DNA of 64,000 bases from Brevundimonas sp. (GTDB lineage Bacteria > Pseudomonadota > Alphaproteobacteria > Caulobacterales > Caulobacteraceae). Positions 36,031-45,250 of this stretch are shown here, in pieces. A model generated the notes under the pieces. That model ran no database searches and was not told the origin of the DNA. It worked only from the letters and a program-made list of their open reading frames with translations. The stretch lies in contig NZ_JAUXQZ010000025.1 of the NCBI RefSeq assembly GCF_030682035.1, positions 1 to 64,000 on the forward strand, given 5' to 3'. Every line of letters starts with the position of its first letter. The stretch's first letter is position 1. The translations under genes were made by a program, and so were the position numbers.

Positions 36031-38543
36031 GCGGGTTGCTCAATCGCTGGAAAGGGTTCGAGGCGCTCAGACGCGCCCGTGTCTGGAACAGGCGACGGCG
36101 CGCGACGGCTGAGGCGCGCGCCGACCGGCAGGACGAGGAAGGCCACGGTGTAAAGCACCGCCGCCGCGACCAGCAGCGACGAGAAGCCGATGTCCCGGCT
36201 CATCAGACCCGCCAGCGGCGTGGCCACCACCGAGAAGGCGCCGTTCAAACCCCAAGCCCAGGGCAGCATCCGCCCGTCGCCGATCTGCGTCAGGCCCAGC
36301 GGGAATGGCAGCCCCAGCGCCAGCGACACCGGGGCGGCGGCCAGCAGCACCCACATCGCCCGCACAGCGACGGGCTGGTCCAGCGTTCCCATCATGAATT
36401 CCTCGGCCCCGATCCGCATCGCCGCGATCCAGCCGAGGACCACCAACAGACCGATGGCCGAGGCCAGCTTGGGTCTGGACCGGATGTGCTCGGCGATCAG
36501 ACTGCCCAGTCCCGAGAAGATCAGCATGGCTGTCAGCACCAGGGCGAAGGCCGACGAATAGTCGTTGAGATAGAAGGCCGCCTTGTCGATCAGCAGGATT
36601 TCGATCAGCAGGAAGCCCAGCCCGAGGGCCGGAAAGTAAAGCACCGGCCAGACCCGGCGCGGCTCGGCCACGCCATTCGTCCGTCGGCGGAACAACATCG
36701 GCGCCATCAGCACCAGCACGGCGATCACCGCCGCCTGCGCCAGCACCGCGACATTCACCAGCGCCCCGATCTCGGCCTGGGGCAGAACCTCCAGCCGCCG
36801 GATCAGGGTCGAGAGGTTCTGTAGCTTCAGCGAGGAATAGAAGGCCGGGCGGTCCAGCGTCGCCGGCCGGATGTTGAACGCTTGCGACGAGGCCGTGGGC
36901 TGACCCGTCAACACCGCCCGCGCTTCATTGGCGATGGCGTCATTGGGGCCGTCCGAGATCACCTCTCCCGTGGTGAAGGACACCGACGGCAGGTCGTTGA
37001 ACACCCCCGCCCGCGCCGCTGTTACGTCCATGCCCGGATGCCAGGACACGTCGAACGACCGCGCCTCGGCGAAGGCCTTCAACGCCGCGACATCCCCCGC
37101 GGACCAGGGCGTCGGCGAGATCAGGATGCGGGCGTTCCAGGCCGAACGATAGACCAGCACATGGCGCGACGGATCGGCGATCCCGGCCCGAAGCAGCGCC
37201 TCGCGCCCTGTCGCCATGACCCGCAGGGCATAGACGGGGAAGTCGCGGATCGAGACCGAGACCGAGACCATGCCGCCGGGCTTGAGCGCACCCAGATAGG
37301 CGGACAGGGCCTCGACCGTCACCCCCGTAGCATTGGCCGGGGCGGCGTCGACGAAGTCCGCCGAGACCTCAACGACATCATATGCGTTCGGCCCGGCCCG
37401 CCACGCCGCCGCGATCGGCCCGCCGTCCAGCAGATTCAGACGGGGATCGACCGTCAGGGCCGGCGACGGCCCCAGTCCGTGACGCAGGGCGCTGTGCAGC
37501 ACCGGCTCGCCCTCGACCGCATCCGCATGACGCGCGCCGAGCGCCATCGCCTCGGCCCCCCGATAGCCGCCCGACAACCCGACCAGCAGCACATCCGCGC
37601 CCGGCCGCAACACATAGGGCGCCGCCGACAGGGCGCTGGGGGCGTAGGCGGCGTCCACCGGACCCGGCTTCGGCAGGGAGGCGATCCGGGCGCCGTCCCT
37701 GTACAGTCCATAGGTCGCCGGTGGTCCCGCCACGCCCAGCATCCCGGCGTTGTTGGAGATGTCGGCGTCGACGCGCTCAGTGAAATTCTCCAGCAGCAGA
37801 TAGTGGCCGCGCGGCTGTTTCAGTTCTGCCACCACCCGCGCGCCGGGTGTGTTCATCGGCGCATAGACCGACTTGAACTCCGAGATCGCCGGGGCCGGAC
37901 CGAGGAACAGGATCGCCTCGGCCCCGACCAGCGCGGCCCCGGCCAGACCTGCACCGAGCCAGTTCAGCCGGCCGGGCTGAAACAGGGTCGCCAGCGCGAG
38001 CGGCACGATCAGGATCGGCGCGAGCAGAAACGGGTGGACCACGAACATCAGGCCCAGCGCGAGGGCCGAGCCCAGGCCGGCGCCGATCAGGTCATAGCCA
38101 TAGACCCGCCCGATCTCGCGCGGATTCAGCACGAAGATCAGCGAGATGTAGAGGCCGGCCAGGAAGAAGAACGGCAACAGGGCCGCATAATACAGGCCGA
38201 TATTGCGCACCTGTTCGACCCAGGTCGTCGGGTTTTGCAGCTGCAGCGGATTGAAGGCGTTGGCGGTCACCCATTGATAGCCCACCGCCGCCGCCAGGGT
38301 CATCGCCGCCGGCAACACCGTTCGCAACAGCCGGCCATGCCGCTCGACCGTGTCGCGAAACAGGGCGGTGACCACGCCGGACAGGGCAAAACCGGCCATA
38401 ACAATGGAGATGATCCAGTAGCCATACTCGGACCATTTCGCGACGGCGAAATACCGGGTCAGGGCGTTCTCGATCCCGACCACACCCAGCGCGATCAGGA
38501 ACAGCGGCATCAGCGCCGCGCGGGTCTTCGCTGCGGGGTTCAC
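36027..38543 (-). CDS. Polytopic membrane protein with spermidine-synthase-like domain
   Basis: An 838-residue protein with a membrane half (about seven helices to residue 225), a central soluble domain (about 250-600) resembling spermidine synthase (VLLVGLSGGYRGAEAMAL, then a short acidic DAVEGEP strand), and a C-terminal set of about seven helices. Such fused proteins are widespread but uncharacterised; aminopropyl-transfer residues are not clearly kept. The start is GTG 38543. It is translationally coupled to the PCMT-like lipoprotein downstream, so the two probably act in one envelope process. The 204-base upstream gap carries its promoter, which I could not assign. Confidence 0.78.
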   Translation of the reverse strand: MNPAAKTRAALMPLFLIALGVVGIENALTRYFAVAKWSEYGYWIISIVMAGFALSGVVTALFRDTVERHGRLLRTVLPAAMTLAAAVGYQWVTANAFNPLQLQNPTTWVEQVRNIGLYYAALLPFFFLAGLYISLIFVLNPREIGRVYGYDLIGAGLGSALALGLMFVVHPFLLAPILIVPLALATLFQPGRLNWLGAGLAGAALVGAEAILFLGPAPAISEFKSVYAPMNTPGARVVAELKQPRGHYLLLENFTERVDADISNNAGMLGVAGPPATYGLYRDGARIASLPKPGPVDAAYAPSALSAAPYVLRPGADVLLVGLSGGYRGAEAMALGARHADAVEGEPVLHSALRHGLGPSPALTVDPRLNLLDGGPIAAAWRAGPNAYDVVEVSADFVDAAPANATGVTVEALSAYLGALKPGGMVSVSVSIRDFPVYALRVMATGREALLRAGIADPSRHVLVYRSAWNARILISPTPWSAGDVAALKAFAEARSFDVSWHPGMDVTAARAGVFNDLPSVSFTTGEVISDGPNDAIANEARAVLTGQPTASSQAFNIRPATLDRPAFYSSLKLQNLSTLIRRLEVLPQAEIGALVNVAVLAQAAVIAVLVLMAPMLFRRRTNGVAEPRRVWPVLYFPALGLGFLLIEILLIDKAAFYLNDYSSAFALVLTAMLIFSGLGSLIAEHIRSRPKLASAIGLLVVLGWIAAMRIGAEEFMMGTLDQPVAVRAMWVLLAAAPVSLALGLPFPLGLTQIGDGRMLPWAWGLNGAFSVVATPLAGLMSRDIGFSSLLVAAAVLYTVAFLVLPVGARLSRRAPSPVPDTGASERLEPFPAIEQPA

Positions 38544-38747
38544 GCCGTGCGGTCCGGTTTGAATTGCCGATGGTTGGCGGTCCGGTCAGCGCCCCCCGAC
38601 GCCGTCCAGACCGCCACCGCGGACGCCCTATCCCCAAGGCTCCGCGAACTCATGGTTAACAACCACTTAAGCCCCATCCAAATGCATCTGGCGCGGCAAC
38701 CGCCGGAGAGTCGACAGGCTTCGCCGTTTGCGCGAACCGATCGAGGC

Positions 38748-39569
38748 TCACCTGTGGCCGAAGGGGACCACCTTGTTGTGGCGGTCGTGGCCGATATCGG
38801 CCGTTCCCAGATACGGAATTCCCGACCGTTCGCACCAGTAGCGGCAGATCTCTTCCGCGGTCAGGCCGAAGTCGGGATCATTCTCGACAATGTCCGACAC
38901 CCGCCCCATCCGGATGCCCGCCACCTTGCGGATCGAGGCCTGACCGGTCAGGTGGAACATCATCCGGTCGATCCGGTACAGCGGCTCTGACACATCCTCC
39001 AGCATCAGGACATGGCCGGTCAGGTCGGGTTCCAGCGCCGTCCCCACGAGCGCGTCCAGAATGCTGAGATTGAAACCCACCGCCGGACGCGGATCATCGG
39101 CCAGCGACGGCTCCCACGACGTCGGATCGCCCGACCGCAGCCAGTTCAGCGCCCGCCAGGCCGTGGCGTCGTTCCGCACCGCGTCGGAGGCCATTGGTCC
39201 GTGCGCCACATGCGGGAACCCGGCCCTGTAGAGCAGGGCCAGAATGCTGCCGGCGTCCGAATAGCCCAGATACCGCTTCTTGCGCGCTGCCGCCGTCAGC
39301 CGCGGCAGCACCGCCTCGGCGATGCGGCAGGCGCCGTAGCCGCCGCGCGCGAACCAGACTGCGTCCAGCCGCGGATCATTGGCGTATTCGACGAAGGCCG
39401 CGGCCCGGCTGGCGTCGTCGCCGCCGAAATGCCCGTGCTTGCCGAAGCTGGCCGGGTGGAAGGCCGCCGTAACCGAGCCGTCCGGAAAATTGGTCGCGAA
39501 CCAGGCCAGAACGGCCTCGGCGCGCGCCTTGTTGAAGCGCGAACTGGCGTTGACGATGCCGATCTTCAT
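38748..39569 (-). CDS. ldcA: LD-carboxypeptidase (S66 family)
   Basis: A 273-residue cytoplasmic serine peptidase of the LdcA/MccF family. It begins MKIGIVNASSRF, has WFARGGYGACRI, the nucleophile Ser in LGYSDAGSI (about residue 106), then VAHGPMASD, a Glu region (LMLEDVSEPLYRIDRM) and the catalytic His in NKVVPFGH at the end. It removes D-Ala from murein tetrapeptides during peptidoglycan recycling. The start is ATG 39569. It is divergent from the Mur-ligase gene across only 68 bases, so a shared promoter region is likely. Confidence 0.88.
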   Translation of the reverse strand: MKIGIVNASSRFNKARAEAVLAWFATNFPDGSVTAAFHPASFGKHGHFGGDDASRAAAFVEYANDPRLDAVWFARGGYGACRIAEAVLPRLTAAARKKRYLGYSDAGSILALLYRAGFPHVAHGPMASDAVRNDATAWRALNWLRSGDPTSWEPSLADDPRPAVGFNLSILDALVGTALEPDLTGHVLMLEDVSEPLYRIDRMMFHLTGQASIRKVAGIRMGRVSDIVENDPDFGLTAEEICRYWCERSGIPYLGTADIGHDRHNKVVPFGHR

Positions 39570-39637
39570 GCTGAGCCGCTGGCCTCCAGCCTCGCCCGTG
39601 CTAGTCAGGCCGCCGGACATTCCCCGGTTTCGCCCTC

Positions 39638-41047
39638 ATGAATCAAGACGACTATTTCTTCTGCGGCATCGGCGGGTCCGGAATGCTCCCGCTGGCGATG
39701 ATCGTCCAGGCGCGCGGCGGCCGTATCGAGGGCTCCGACCGCTCCCGCGATCAGGGCCGCACGCCGGAAAAATTCGCATGGCTTGAAGCGCACGGCGTCA
39801 CCCTGCATCCGCAGGACGGCTCGGGCGTCACACGCGCGGACCAGACGGTGGTGGCCACCGGCGCCATCGAGGACACGGTGCCGGATATCAGCGCGGCGAA
39901 ACGCGCCGGAGCTCGAATCGTCACCCGGCCTGAGCTTCTCAGCCAACTTTTCAACGCCGCCCCGGTCTCCATCGGCGTGGCGGGCACCAGCGGCAAGTCC
40001 ACCATCACCGGCATGATCGCCTGGATCCTGCACCGGGCGGGCCACGAACCCACCGTCATGAACGGCGCGGTGATGAAGAATTTCGCCGACGCGGACCATC
40101 CGTTCGCCAGCGCCCTGATCGGAGGTCCTGACCTGTTCGTGTCGGAGGTCGATGAGTCCGACGGCTCCATCGCCCGCTACGATCCCACGGTCGCCGTGGT
40201 CTCCAACATCTCGCTGGACCACAAGTCGATGGAGGAGTTGCGCGACCTGTTCGGCGGCTTCACCGGCCGCGCGGCGAAGGCTGTCCTGAACCTCGACAAT
40301 CTCGAGACCCAGGCGCTCGCCCAGACCCTGCCAGCCGACAAGGTGATCACCTTCGCTCTGGGTGAAGAGCCGGCCACACTGAACGCCCACGATCTCGAGC
40401 CTTTGCCAACTGGCATGCGCTTCACCCTGACAGAGCTTGATGGGACGAAGCACGCGGTGACCCTGAACGTCCCCGGCGCCCACAATGTCGCCAACGCTCT
40501 CGCGGCGCTCGGTGCGGTCCGCGCCGTCGGCGTGCCGCTGACCGACGCCGTCGCCGCCCTGGAAACCTTCGCCGGCATCCGCCGCCGTATGGAGGTCGTC
40601 GGAACCGCGAACGACATCACCATCATCGACGACTTCGCCCACAACCCGGACAAGATCGCCGCCACCCTGAAGACCCTGCACGCCTTCGACGGCCGGCTGC
40701 TGATCCTGTTCCAGCCGCACGGCTTCGGTCCGCTGCGGCTGATGCAGACCGAGTTCATCGACGGATTTGCCGGCCTGATGCGCGAGGATGACGTCCTGCT
40801 GATGCCCGAGCCCGTCTATTTCGGCGGCACGACCGACCGGTCCGTCGGCAGCGAGGACATCGCCGCAGGCGTCCGGGCCGCCGGCCGCACGGCCGAGGCC
40901 CTGGCCACCCGCGAGGCTTGCGGTGATCGGCTGATGGAACTGGCCCGCCCCGGCGACCGGATCATTGTCATGGGCGCCCGGGACGACACCCTGTCAGTCT
41001 TCGCAGTGGCGCTTCTCGATCGGCTTTCTTGTCCGCTTACAGATTGA
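39638..41047 (+). CDS. mpl: Mur ligase, UDP-MurNAc:tripeptide ligase (Mpl) candidate
   Basis: A 469-residue Mur-ligase. The N-terminal Rossmann domain starts FFCGIGGSGMLPLA; the ATP loop is GVAGTSGKSTITG (about residue 115); ISLDHKSM, PGAHNVANALAA and IIDDFAHNPDKIAATL mark the central and C-terminal domains. MurC (Ala addition) and Mpl (tripeptide reattachment) share this layout. Mpl is preferred because the divergent neighbour encodes LD-carboxypeptidase, which supplies the tripeptide, and no murein-synthesis genes adjoin. The call between MurC and Mpl is therefore partly contextual. Confidence 0.75.
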   Translation: MNQDDYFFCGIGGSGMLPLAMIVQARGGRIEGSDRSRDQGRTPEKFAWLEAHGVTLHPQDGSGVTRADQTVVATGAIEDTVPDISAAKRAGARIVTRPELLSQLFNAAPVSIGVAGTSGKSTITGMIAWILHRAGHEPTVMNGAVMKNFADADHPFASALIGGPDLFVSEVDESDGSIARYDPTVAVVSNISLDHKSMEELRDLFGGFTGRAAKAVLNLDNLETQALAQTLPADKVITFALGEEPATLNAHDLEPLPTGMRFTLTELDGTKHAVTLNVPGAHNVANALAALGAVRAVGVPLTDAVAALETFAGIRRRMEVVGTANDITIIDDFAHNPDKIAATLKTLHAFDGRLLILFQPHGFGPLRLMQTEFIDGFAGLMREDDVLLMPEPVYFGGTTDRSVGSEDIAAGVRAAGRTAEALATREACGDRLMELARPGDRIIVMGARDDTLSVFAVALLDRLSCPLTD

Positions 41048-41063
41048 TATTCAAGAGAATATC
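41046..41063. promoter_or_regulatory. AT-rich inverted repeat upstream of the CBS hybrid kinase
   Basis: GATATTC and GAATATC form perfect 7-bp arms around AAGA, starting at the mpl stop codon. It could be a weak hairpin ending mpl transcription or an operator for the kinase gene whose ATG lies 74 bases on. No T-run follows. Confidence 0.4.
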
Positions 41064-41136
41064 TTGAAACATTCACGCCCGGAAAAGCTGGCGTTAAGGG
41101 CTGACATCTATCCCGGCGGTCAGGCGGGAGTTGTAC

Positions 41137-42756
41137 ATGGCCAGGATCGGTGACTTTGCGAGTGAGGCGGCGCCAATCGGCCCGGACACGCCCGGCGCGG
41201 ATGTTTTCGACCGTTTCCAGAGTGAGCCGGACACCCTCGTCATCGCCGTCATCGACGGCGACAGCCGCCCTGTCGGCCTGATCGAGCGCAACGCGTTCAC
41301 CCTCAAAATGGCCGCTGAGTTCGGGCGTGCCCTGTACGCCAAGCGTCCGGCCGCCGCCTTCATGGACGCTGCGCCCCGGATCCTCGACGCCGACGCCGAC
41401 GCCGAGACCCTGTTCCAGTCCATGGACGCCGCCAATCTGGGTGGTCTGTTGAACGGTTTCGTGGTCACCTCCAGAGGTCGTTACGTCGGCGTCGGCGCCG
41501 GGGTGCATGTGTTGCAGGCCGGAAGCGCGATCCACCGGCGGCGCGCCGACGCCATGAGCGCCCTTGCCCGCGATCTCGCCAGAGCGGAGGCCGAGGCCCG
41601 CGCCTCCAGCCGGGCCAAGTCAGAATTTCTGGCCGTCATGAGCCATGAGATTCGCACGCCGCTGAACGGGGTTCTGGGCGTCGCAGCCCTGATGGAGCGA
41701 GAACTCACCCAGGAGGCCATGCGGCCCTACGCCCGCACTATTCTCGACTCCGGCCAGAGCCTGCTGCGCCTGCTGACGGACGCCCTGGACATGTCGCGGG
41801 CGGAGGCCGGCCTGATGACGTTCGAAACGGCGCCAGTCGATCTCGCCGCTCTCGCCGCGGACCTCAAGGCCCTGTGGAGCCCTCGCGCCCAGGAAAAGAA
41901 CCTGATTCTGACGGTCACCCACGACACGGCCGGTCGCGACTGGGTGGCCGGCGACGAGATGCGGCTCAAACAGCTGTTCAACAACCTGATTGGAAACGCC
42001 CTGAAATTCACCCAGGCCGGAGAGGTCGCGGTCCACATCACCAGCCACGACATGGACGGCCAGATCGCCCTCAGCGCCACGGTGGACGACAGCGGTCCTG
42101 GCGTGCCGGAAGGGTTGGTCGGGAGCATCTTCGACCCGTTCAACACCGGCCACGCCGGCCGCGAGGGCGCGGGCGCCGGCCTCGGTCTGGCGATCTGCCG
42201 CCAGATTGTGGAACTGATGAACGGCGCCATCGCGGTCGAGCGATCACCGCAGGGCGGGGCGCGGTTCCGGTTCACCCTGACCCTGCCCGCCGCAAGTCGC
42301 GAGATGCGGGCGGCGGCCATGCAGATGGCCGAACCCACCGCCCACACGACCCTGCATGTCCTCATCGTGGACGACAACGCCACCAATCGCTTCGTCGCCG
42401 GCAAGGTGCTTGAACTGTTCGGTTGCAGCGCTGAAGCCGTCGAAGGCGGACAGGAAGCGATCGAACGGGTCAAGGCCGGCGCATTCGACCTGGTCCTGAT
42501 GGACATCAAGATGCCCGTCATGGACGGAGTCCAGGCCACCCGACTGATCCGGGGTCTGTCAGGGCCCGTGGCCGACATCCCGATCCTGGCTCTGACGGCC
42601 AACGCCGATCCTCGCGATGAAGCGGAGTATTTGGCAGCCGGTATGAACGGCGTAGCGCAAAAACCCATCCAGCCTGACGCCCTGCTCAACGCCATCCGCC
42701 TGGTCATGGGCAGCCGACCGGTGTTCCATCAGACGGCCCTGACGGCAGCCGCTTGA
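41137..42756 (+). CDS. Hybrid histidine kinase with N-terminal CBS-like pair and receiver domain
   Basis: A 539-residue soluble hybrid kinase. Residues about 30-125 form a CBS-type pair (AVIDGDSRPVGLIER, then RPAAAFMDAAPRILD and GFVVTSRGRYVGVG), which usually binds adenine nucleotides. A coiled linker leads to the HisKA box MSHEIRTPLNG (His170), the HATPase motifs NLIGNALKF, DDSGPGVP and GAGLGLAI, and a C-terminal receiver domain with LMDIKMPVMDG (Asp about 457) and the KP Lys. No membrane segment is seen, so it senses a cytoplasmic signal, perhaps nucleotide state. ATG 41137 has GGGAG upstream. No partner regulator is adjacent; phosphotransfer to a distant protein is likely. Confidence 0.92.
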   Translation: MARIGDFASEAAPIGPDTPGADVFDRFQSEPDTLVIAVIDGDSRPVGLIERNAFTLKMAAEFGRALYAKRPAAAFMDAAPRILDADADAETLFQSMDAANLGGLLNGFVVTSRGRYVGVGAGVHVLQAGSAIHRRRADAMSALARDLARAEAEARASSRAKSEFLAVMSHEIRTPLNGVLGVAALMERELTQEAMRPYARTILDSGQSLLRLLTDALDMSRAEAGLMTFETAPVDLAALAADLKALWSPRAQEKNLILTVTHDTAGRDWVAGDEMRLKQLFNNLIGNALKFTQAGEVAVHITSHDMDGQIALSATVDDSGPGVPEGLVGSIFDPFNTGHAGREGAGAGLGLAICRQIVELMNGAIAVERSPQGGARFRFTLTLPAASREMRAAAMQMAEPTAHTTLHVLIVDDNATNRFVAGKVLELFGCSAEAVEGGQEAIERVKAGAFDLVLMDIKMPVMDGVQATRLIRGLSGPVADIPILALTANADPRDEAEYLAAGMNGVAQKPIQPDALLNAIRLVMGSRPVFHQTALTAAA

Positions 42757-42782
42757 GCCGCCGCACGATCGCGGGCCTGGCA

Positions 42783-42937
42783 GGCTGTTGAAAAAGTCGG
42801 ACCGCGGAAGCGATTTGCCCGGAAATCTCCATTCATGGGAACGCCCACAAACGGACCTGTTGAATTCATTCAATTTTCTATTCGACAGATGGTGATTGGA
42901 TCTCGTTCCGAGAGGGTCAAAACCTGGTTCAACAGCC
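42783..42937. mobile_element. MITE-like remnant with inverted ends (about 155 bp)
   Basis: GGCTGTTGAA at 42783 and its complement TTCAACAGCC ending at 42937 bracket a stretch that is clearly richer in A and T than both neighbours. The ends resemble those of several DDE-transposase insertion sequences. No transposase frame remains inside. The right end runs to within 2 bases of the DUF4126 stop codon. No sure target duplication is seen. Confidence 0.5.
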
Positions 42938-42939
42938 CG

Positions 42940-43566
42940 CTAGGCCGGTTGGGCCTCACGCCAGGCGCGGACCCGCCGGGCCAGCCGGTAGATCACCACG
43001 ATCAGGGCGATCACGACGATCGGGATCAGGATCGGCGCCAGGAAGGCGACGATCACGGTCAGGAAGGCCAGCACGTCCTCGACCAGCGAGACCAGCGGAT
43101 TGCCCAGCCCGCCGGTGGTCGCCGTCGAGCCGACCCGCACCCCCGTCTGCGCCGCATTGAAGGCCAAGGCCGCCGGCGCCCCCACGATCAGGCCCGCGAT
43201 CGCCGCCGCCGACGGATCGACGTTCCAGAACACGCTGCCCGCCGCCACCGCCCCCGCGATTGGCCGTGTGACATAGCCGATGGCGTTCAGCCCGTGGTCG
43301 ATGGCCGGCACCTTGTCGCCTGCGAACTCGGCTACGGTCGCCGTCGCCAAGGCGGCGATCGCCGGCCAGGAGACCAGCCAGTCCATCTGGTCGATCAGGC
43401 GCACGCCGAACATTTCGAACTTGGCCGACAGCGCCAGCATCAGCAGCGGCAGGAAGGTGCGCAGTCCGGTCGCCGAGGCCAGGCCCAGCCCCAGCAGCGC
43501 CGGCAGCACCCAGGTCTGCATTGGCCCCGCGGCCGCGCTGATCGAGGACAGGTCGAGGTCGGGCAT
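42940..43566 (-). CDS. DUF4126 membrane protein
   Basis: A 208-residue protein with about five hydrophobic segments that match DUF4126: LGLGLASATGLRTFLPLLML near the N-terminus, then AEFAGDKVPAIDHGLNAIG and a C-terminal long helix. The function of the family is not known. Its TAG is two bases from the MITE-like end, so that insertion may have changed the last residues or the terminator. Confidence 0.85.
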   Translation of the reverse strand: MPDLDLSSISAAAGPMQTWVLPALLGLGLASATGLRTFLPLLMLALSAKFEMFGVRLIDQMDWLVSWPAIAALATATVAEFAGDKVPAIDHGLNAIGYVTRPIAGAVAAGSVFWNVDPSAAAIAGLIVGAPAALAFNAAQTGVRVGSTATTGGLGNPLVSLVEDVLAFLTVIVAFLAPILIPIVVIALIVVIYRLARRVRAWREAQPA

Positions 43567-43688
43567 GGGGCGGCTCCGCGTCGTTCCTCACACAATGCGC
43601 GGGAAAGCCTCGGCGCTCCATCGGCTTTTTCGCTCGAGCCGCGTCGGGTCGAGAAGGCGGAGCCTTCTGACCGCGGCCAACAAAAATG

Positions 43689-43976
43689 TCAGGCCTTCAC
43701 GTCGTCGAACTCGGGATGCCGCTTCAGCCAGGCGACGGCGTAGCTGCATCGCGGCGCCAGCTTCAGTCCTTCGGCCCGCGCGTGCCCGCCAAGGGCCTGC
43801 ATGAACCGTCCCGCTGCGCCCGTTCCGCGCAGGGCCGGATCAGCCTCCACATGCAGGATCACCCGCGTCGTCCCCTCCACCGCATAGTCGGCGAAAACGG
43901 AGCGTAGCTTTCCCTCGGGATCGGCGAATCCCTGTTCGAACCGCTGGTCGGCGCGAACGTCGCGAATATCGGTCAT
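43689..43976 (-). CDS. Small GNAT-type acetyltransferase (YjdJ/NATD1-like)
   Basis: A 95-residue minimal GNAT. It has the typical order VEGTTRVILHVEADPALRG, then a pantetheine loop GTGAAGRFMQALGGHARAEG and a C-terminal PRCSYAVAWLKRHPEF. These short proteins lack the first GNAT strands. Acetyl-CoA binding is expected; targets are unknown. It lies about 120 bases before the DUF4126 gene on the same strand. Confidence 0.9.
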   Translation of the reverse strand: MTDIRDVRADQRFEQGFADPEGKLRSVFADYAVEGTTRVILHVEADPALRGTGAAGRFMQALGGHARAEGLKLAPRCSYAVAWLKRHPEFDDVKA

Positions 43977-44090
43977 GGGCGGCCTCGTCTGTGTCGGAGA
44001 GCGGACAGTCGGCCAACACGGAAATCAGCGGAGGCGTTCCCCGAAAACCGGTGAAACCTGGTTTCCGTCAGGAACCGTCGCTCCGGCGCC

Positions 44091-44510
44091 TCACGGCGCC
44101 CTGTCGCTCAGCAGCCGGAACAGGCCGATGATGCTCTTGATCGTGAACCAGACGGTCAGGAACAACAGCCCCAGCCCCAACAACAGCGCGAGGGGTATCA
44201 GGACGACGCCCATGTCGTTCACGGCGAAGAATGAGACCACGCAGATCGCGATGCCGATCCACAACAGGATGGTCCACCAGAACACCGACCAGAACAGGCC
44301 GATCTGGGCGTCGATATGGGTCCGCGACAGGCCGTCCGATCCGCCGCGCCCGGCATAGGCGACGATCAGGCCGACGATGACCAGCAGGTTCGCGCTGGGC
44401 AGGGACAGGATGTACAGGCCCCAGGCGATCAGCGCGGCCGGCCGGCCTTCGGATTCATGCCCGGTGGCGAAGCGCGGTTCCTTGGGGGCGTCGGGCAAAG
44501 CGTCAGCCAT
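44091..44510 (-). CDS. DUF4870-like small membrane protein
   Basis: A 139-residue protein with a short charged N-terminus and four hydrophobic segments (WGLYILSLPSANLLVIVGLI, WSVFWWTILLWIGIAICVV, VVLIPLALLLGLGLLFLTVW and a shorter fourth). THIDAQIGLFWSVFWW is the typical H-x2-Q-x5-W region of DUF4870-type proteins. Function unknown. It is 12 bases downstream of the next gene on the minus strand, so both are probably co-transcribed. Confidence 0.78.
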   Translation of the reverse strand: MADALPDAPKEPRFATGHESEGRPAALIAWGLYILSLPSANLLVIVGLIVAYAGRGGSDGLSRTHIDAQIGLFWSVFWWTILLWIGIAICVVSFFAVNDMGVVLIPLALLLGLGLLFLTVWFTIKSIIGLFRLLSDRAP

Positions 44511-44522
44511 GGCGTCTCTCCG

Positions 44523-45179
44523 TCAGATCCACCAGCCGCGCGGATCGGCGATCGCACGGCCGGACTTCAGGGTCCAAACGCCCCAAGCCCCGCGAAGCAC
44601 CATCCACAGGGCCAGGCCGAACAGGATCGGCACCCCCAGAGCGAACGGCGCGGCCAGCAGGATCACCCCGGCCACCGCCGCCACCGCCGCCGCCCACAGG
44701 GTGCGGCGCTGATAGATGAAGTGTGAGGCCGACAGGTCGTCTTCCGGCCCTGCCCGTCCGGTGACGGCGAACAGGCCGATCGCCGCCGACACGCCGACGG
44801 TCGGGACGGCGAACAGGATCAGGGCGTAGACGGCGTACAGACCCAGACCTCCGCCCGGGATCGCGGCGCCTTCGTCCCGCCGGCGTCGGCGCGACGAGAA
44901 CTCGCGCGACGTCGCAAAGACCGAACTGGCCTCGACCGGCGCCGGCTCCGGCGGGAGGGGCTCGTCGTCGAGCGGATCCTCCTCAGGTTCGGGTTCGGCC
45001 TCGTACACAGGCGCCGGCTCGTGTTCGAACACAGGTTCGGGTTCCGGCTCGGGTTCAGGTTCGCGCCAGCGACCCTGTAGCGACGCCGGAGAGGCGAAGC
45101 CGATCAGGTCGTCGTCGTGGTCATCCCCAAGGTTGTCCAATGGGTCGTCCGTGGGGGGGAGATCGCCGGGTTCGGCCAT
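44523..45179 (-). CDS. Membrane protein with acidic Pro/Glu-rich N-terminal domain
   Basis: A 218-residue protein. Residues 1-100 are strongly acidic and Pro-rich, with a run of EPEPEPEPEP and DDHDDDL, and must be disordered. After a basic patch (SSRRRRRDEG) come three to four hydrophobic helices. The sharp acid-to-base switch before the membrane part suggests a cytoplasmic tail held near the inner surface. No family recognised. ATG 45179 follows a gap from folB and fits the first charged segment; longer in-frame extension upstream is not credible. Confidence 0.72.
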   Translation of the reverse strand: MAEPGDLPPTDDPLDNLGDDHDDDLIGFASPASLQGRWREPEPEPEPEPVFEHEPAPVYEAEPEPEEDPLDDEPLPPEPAPVEASSVFATSREFSSRRRRRDEGAAIPGGGLGLYAVYALILFAVPTVGVSAAIGLFAVTGRAGPEDDLSASHFIYQRRTLWAAAVAAVAGVILLAAPFALGVPILFGLALWMVLRGAWGVWTLKSGRAIADPRGWWI

Positions 45180-45250
45180 CGGATATCCTTCAGTCCGGTC
45201 CAAGTAATGACCGCGCCGCGCTTTCGGCGCAACCGCACAGGCAAGCCGAT

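Noticed and set aside
36882..38990. 702-codon plus-strand frame opposite the spermidine-synthase-like gene
   Set aside because: His/Arg/Gln-rich antisense frame, no motifs; the minus-strand protein has clear membrane segments.
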